Source of the DNA: Rubrobacter xylanophilus
Lineage (GTDB): Bacteria > Actinomycetota > Rubrobacteria > Rubrobacterales > Rubrobacteraceae
DNA length: 64,000 nt
Assembly: GCF_007164525.1 (NCBI RefSeq)
Contig: NZ_AP019791.1
Span: 2,095,501 to 2,159,500 of the forward strand
Direction of reading: 5' to 3'
The stretch's first letter is position 1. The number at the start of each line of letters is the position of its first letter. The position numbers were made by a program, and so were the translations under genes. The notes under the pieces were generated by a model. The model saw only the letters and a program-made list of their open reading frames with translations. It had not been told where the DNA came from and did not search any database. This document shows positions 60,792-64,000 of the stretch, piece after piece.

Positions 60792-61724
60792 GTGACCCGC
60801 ATCGTCCACATCTCCGATCTGCACTTCGGCAAGCCCGCCGCCCACGAGCGGCTCGAAGCCCTGAAAGGACTGGTGCCCGGCCTGCGTCCCACCGCGGTGG
60901 CCGTCTCCGGCGACCTGACCCAGCGCTGCGCCAACCGCGAGTTCGAACAGGCCCGCTCCTACTTGAAGGAGCTGGAGAGAAGTGCCCCCTGCATCGTCGT
61001 GCCGGGCAACCACGACATCCGCTGGCTGGGCGCGGTGGCACGCAACCTGGGGTTCGCCGGCCTCTTCCGCCGCAAGGCCCACGAGTTCAAGTACTCCCGC
61101 TACCGGCGTTACATCCGTGAAGAGCTCAGCCCCGCACTCGAGATCCCGGGCGCCGTCATCGCCGGGCTCAACACCGCCCACGGCATCAGCCGCGGCTCCC
61201 TCACCCGGCGCCTGAAGGACCTGGGCGTGATCGGCCACGTCCGCCGGAGCGACGTGGAGCGGGCGCGCCGGCTGTTCGAGCAGGCTCCGCCAGGGGCGGC
61301 CCGGGTCGTCATGATCCACCACAACCCCATAAAGGGCCCCGTCTCCGGCCGCCACGGCCTGGCCAACACCGAATGGGCCCTGGAGGTCCTCGCCTCCATC
61401 GGCACCGAGCTGATCCTCTGCGGCCACGACCACCAGGAGGCCATCCACGCCATAGAACGCACCCCCGGGCTCGTGATCTCCACTGCGGGCACCATCTCCA
61501 ACCGCGTACGCCCGGGACGCTCCTCCAGCTTCAACCTGGTGGACATCGGCCAGGAGAGCCTCAGGATCGTCACCTACACCTGGAACCGCGACATGAAAAA
61601 CTTCCTCCCCTCCACCGAGAGGCTCTTCCCCCGCCCCCGCAAGCCCAGACGGTATAATTTGAACTCGATGAAAGATGATGGAAGGGATCTGGGCCATGTG
61701 GAGCAGACTGACCCGCGGCGGTGA
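60792..61724 (+). CDS. Calcineurin-like metallophosphoesterase
   Basis: The 310-residue enzyme has all metal motifs: HISDLHFGKP near residue 6, VSGDLTQR near 38, VPGNHD near 76, MIHHNPIKG near 175 and LCGHDHQEAIHA near 212. It resembles cyclic-nucleotide phosphodiesterase CpdA-like proteins. GTG 60792 has no ribosome site; TAAACT (60778-60783) ends eight bases upstream. The C-terminal 25 residues are basic and overlap the start of the next small gene. Confidence 0.88.
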   Translation: MTRIVHISDLHFGKPAAHERLEALKGLVPGLRPTAVAVSGDLTQRCANREFEQARSYLKELERSAPCIVVPGNHDIRWLGAVARNLGFAGLFRRKAHEFKYSRYRRYIREELSPALEIPGAVIAGLNTAHGISRGSLTRRLKDLGVIGHVRRSDVERARRLFEQAPPGAARVVMIHHNPIKGPVSGRHGLANTEWALEVLASIGTELILCGHDHQEAIHAIERTPGLVISTAGTISNRVRPGRSSSFNLVDIGQESLRIVTYTWNRDMKNFLPSTERLFPRPRKPRRYNLNSMKDDGRDLGHVEQTDPRR

Positions 61725-61908
61725 CGGCCTCCCCCGCGAAAAGGTGGACGCCGTCGTCCGACTCATAGACCAGTACCTGGCCGAAGAAGCAGCCCTGCGT
61801 AACCTGCAGTCCGATAAACAGACCATACACCCCAGGGACCTCCCACCCCACAAACGGGAAGCCCTCATCCGGGAAATCTTCGAGATCCTCCGCGATACTA
61901 AAAAGTAG
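61696..61908 (+). CDS. Small hypothetical helical protein
   Basis: The 70-residue protein is basic, helical and without a known motif ([22 protein letters not shown], then [16 protein letters not shown]). ATG 61696 is chosen over 61675 by GGAAGGGA upstream, but either could serve. A TATAAT at 61653-61658 inside the preceding gene may give it its own transcript. Confidence 0.5.
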   Translation: MWSRLTRGGDGLPREKVDAVVRLIDQYLAEEAALRNLQSDKQTIHPRDLPPHKREALIREIFEILRDTKK

Positions 61909-61968
61909 CCCCAAGCCCAGACTACAACACCTCTTCCGAAACCACCCGGCCGTCGACGCTTCACAATA

Positions 61969-61989
61969 TAGGGCAGGGGGGTATAATGA
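61969..61989 (+). promoter_or_regulatory. Promoter region of the copper ATPase gene, possible CsoR-like site
   Basis: TATAAT (61982-61987) lies 45 bases before the ATG, preceded by a G-rich run flanked by TATA on both sides (TATA-GGGC-A-GGGGGG-TATAAT). G-tracts next to TATA occur in CsoR-type copper operators, but the C-tract half is missing, so this is tentative. Confidence 0.35.
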
Positions 61990-62032
61990 TCGTTGCGGTG
62001 GACGGAGTGTTCTACACGGGGACGGCGAGCGG

Positions 62033-64000
62033 ATGAGCGATAAGCGACTTCAGGTGATCACGCTCCCGGTCACGGGGATGACTTGTGCCTCGTGCGCGAA
62101 CCGGGTGGAGAAGGCGCTTGCGCGGGCGCCGGGGGTTTCTTCGGCGAACGTGAACTTTGCTGCGGAGAAGGCCAGCGTGGAGTATGACCCGGAGGAGACG
62201 GATCCGGACCGCCTGGTAAGGGCCGTAGAGGAGGCGGGATACGGCGCGCGGACGCGCAAGGCGAGCTTCGGGGTCACGGGGATGAGCTGCGCGAGCTGTG
62301 TGGGACGCGTGGAGAGGGCACTCCGGCGGGTACCGGGGGTACTCGAAGTGAGCGTGAACCTCGCGGCCGAGAGAGCGAGCGTGGAGTACCTGCCGGGGAC
62401 GGTGGAGTTGGAGGACCTCGAGCGGGCCGTGGAGGGCGCCGGCTACGGCGTGGTTCGCGAGGAGGAAGAGGAGAGCTTCGAGGACGTCCACGAGCGGGAG
62501 TACCGAAAGCTCAGGAACGACTTCCTCTGGGCGGCGGGGCTAACGACCTTCATCGTGCTCGGCAGCCTACCGATGATCTTCGGGTTCGAGCCTCCGGTTC
62601 CGAGGGGCTGGCTCAACGCAGGGCTTCTATTGTTGGCGACGCCGGTACAGTTCTGGGCCGGGCGGCGCTTCTACCGGAGCGCCTGGGGTGCGCTCAGGCA
62701 CGGGCAGGCCAACATGAGCACGCTGGTGGTGCTGGGCACCAGCGCTGCCTACCTCTACAGCGCGATAGCCACCTTCGCGCCGCAACTGTTCGCCGGCCGG
62801 GCCGACGTGTACTTCGACACCTCATCGGTCATCATCACGCTCATCCTGCTCGGGAGGCTGCTCGAGGCGCGGGCCAGGGGCAGGACCAACGAGGCCATAA
62901 AGAAGCTCGCGGGCCTGCAGGCCAGGACTGCTCGCGTGGTTCGCAACGGCGAAGAGAGGGATGTCCCCGTCGAGGAGGTGGAGGAGGGGGACGTGGTAGT
63001 GGTGCGGCCCGGCGAGAAGGTACCGGTGGACGGCGTGGTCGTCGCCGGGGAGTCGGCGGTGGACGAGTCCATGATCACGGGCGAGCCCATGCCGGTGGTC
63101 AAGCGAGCCGGGGACGAGGTCATCGGTGCGACCATGAACACCTCCGGATCGTTCAGGTTTAAGGCTACGAAGGTCGGCAGGGACACGGCGCTCGCCCGGA
63201 TCATACGGATGGTAGAGGAGGCGCAAGGCTCGAAGGCCCCCATTCAGCGCCTGGCCGATCGGATCAGCGGCGTCTTCGTCCCGGCGGTTATGGCCGTGGC
63301 CGCCGTCACCTTCGGTCTCTGGCTGGCCTTCGGACCCGAGCCGGCCCTCACCTTCGCCCTGCTGAACATGGTGGCCGTCCTGATCATCGCCTGTCCGTGC
63401 GCCATGGGCCTGGCTACGCCGACCTCGATCATGGTCGGCACCGGCAAGGGCGCCGAGATGGGCGTGCTGATCAAGGGCGGCGAGGCTCTGGAGAACGCCC
63501 ACGGGCTCGACGCCGTCGTGCTGGACAAAACGGGCACCCTCACGCGTGGTGAGCCGGAGCTGACCGACGTGGCAACCTACGACGGCCTTCCGGAGCAGGA
63601 GTTACTGCAGCTCGTCGCTTCCGCGGAGCGCAGCTCCGAGCATCCGCTGGGCGAGGCCATCGTCAGAGGCGCGAGGAAGCGCGGCGTCGAACCGGGCGAG
63701 GCCGAGGGGTTCGAAGCCGTTGCCGGAGGAGGCGTGAAGGCCCGGGTGGAGGGACGCAACGTCCTCGTCGGTAGCCAGCGCTTCCTCGAGGAGTCCGGCA
63801 TCTCCGGGGACGGGCTCGCGCCCCGCGGTGAGGAGCTCGCCCGGGACGGCAAGACCCCCGTCTTCGTGGCGGTCGACGGCGAGCCGGCCGGTCTGGTCGC
63901 CGTCGCCGACACGTTGAGAGAAGAGGCGCGAGAGGCCATCGAGCAGCTCCACGGAATGGGGCTCGAGGTCGCCATGATCACCGGCGACGACCGGCGCACG
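62033..64000 (+). CDS. copA: Copper-exporting P1B-type ATPase (3' truncated)
   Basis: The frame runs 656 codons to the window end. Two heavy-metal-binding domains come first (GMTCASC at residues 15-21 and GMSCASC near 84), then membrane helices, the actuator motif ITGEP near residue 352, the membrane CPC site in [12 protein letters not shown] near 454, the phosphorylation site DKTGTLT near 498 and SSEHPLGEA in the nucleotide domain. It pumps copper(I) out. The final hinge motif and last helices lie outside the window. Confidence 0.95.
   Translation, partial: MSDKRLQVITLPVTGMTCASCANRVEKALARAPGVSSANVNFAAEKASVEYDPEETDPDRLVRAVEEAGYGARTRKASFGVTGMSCASCVGRVERALRRVPGVLEVSVNLAAERASVEYLPGTVELEDLERAVEGAGYGVVREEEEESFEDVHEREYRKLRNDFLWAAGLTTFIVLGSLPMIFGFEPPVPRGWLNAGLLLLATPVQFWAGRRFYRSAWGALRHGQANMSTLVVLGTSAAYLYSAIATFAPQLFAGRADVYFDTSSVIITLILLGRLLEARARGRTNEAIKKLAGLQARTARVVRNGEERDVPVEEVEEGDVVVVRPGEKVPVDGVVVAGESAVDESMITGEPMPVVKRAGDEVIGATMNTSGSFRFKATKVGRDTALARIIRMVEEAQGSKAPIQRLADRISGVFVPAVMAVAAVTFGLWLAFGPEPALTFALLNMVAVLIIACPCAMGLATPTSIMVGTGKGAEMGVLIKGGEALENAHGLDAVVLDKTGTLTRGEPELTDVATYDGLPEQELLQLVASAERSSEHPLGEAIVRGARKRGVEPGEAEGFEAVAGGGVKARVEGRNVLVGSQRFLEESGISGDGLAPRGEELARDGKTPVFVAVDGEPAGLVAVADTLREEAREAIEQLHGMGLEVAMITGDDRRT

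Overview
The window is a 64-kb piece of a high-GC, densely packed bacterial chromosome. GTG and TTG starts are common, many genes overlap by 1 to 8 bases, and the regulators are of actinobacterial type. Gene content (a xylose ABC operon with a ROK regulator, a SufCBDSU operon with a Rieske ferredoxin, Tat lipoprotein substrate-binding proteins, an LPxTG protein, a DUF1469 holin-like protein) fits a Rubrobacter-like actinobacterium. That placement is inferred from gene character, not from a search. I found no rRNA, tRNA, insertion sequence, prophage or CRISPR array.

Layout. 1-6.9 kb: end of a DUF1932 dehydrogenase, then a minus-strand HAAT-type ABC transporter operon (livFGMH plus a Tat lipoprotein) headed by a GcvT/LigM-like tetrahydrofolate methyltransferase, and a separate [2Fe-2S] ferredoxin. 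7-11.2 kb: a membrane-anchored protein, a DMT exporter, a DadA-like oxidase, a decayed response regulator, and a Ser/Thr kinase with unusual motifs. 11.2-15.5 kb: xylHGF with a ROK repressor. 15.6-23.7 kb: sugar-isomerase-type cupin, YIP1 protein, M20 amidohydrolase, YqeC, DUF1469/DUF3618-like pair, LarC, cold-shock protein, HAD phosphatase, YgfZ, methyltransferase. 23.9-29.9 kb: sufCB, a decayed UspA gene, sufD, Rieske ferredoxin, sufS, sufU. 29.9-34 kb: small hypotheticals, an XRE regulator, an LPxTG protein and a NarL-type two-component system. 34-39 kb: a BMP-type (nucleoside-like) ABC operon. 39-45.5 kb: DUF2225, LCP-family protein, DASS anion transporter coupled to a PhoD-like phosphatase, cupin. 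45.5-51.7 kb: a probable one-carbon cluster with formaldehyde dehydrogenase, a small protein, a YdeP-type molybdopterin oxidoreductase, FdhD and an oxalate/formate MFS. 51.8-53.8 kb: DUF485-ActP acetate uptake. 53.9-64 kb: OsmC, isochorismatase, Tat-exported PhoD, TetR opposite a duplicated secreted protein, DMT exporter, hydrolase, metallophosphoesterase, and a truncated copper P1B ATPase.

The most notable signals are the one-carbon cluster with its own promoter, palindrome and structured leader; the LigM-like enzyme joined to a dedicated transporter and a promoter embedded in an operator; two pseudogenes that kept both ends but lost the middle; several genes that look leaderless (TANNNT 6 or 8 nt before the start codon); and a larC whose conserved N-terminus has no standard start codon.
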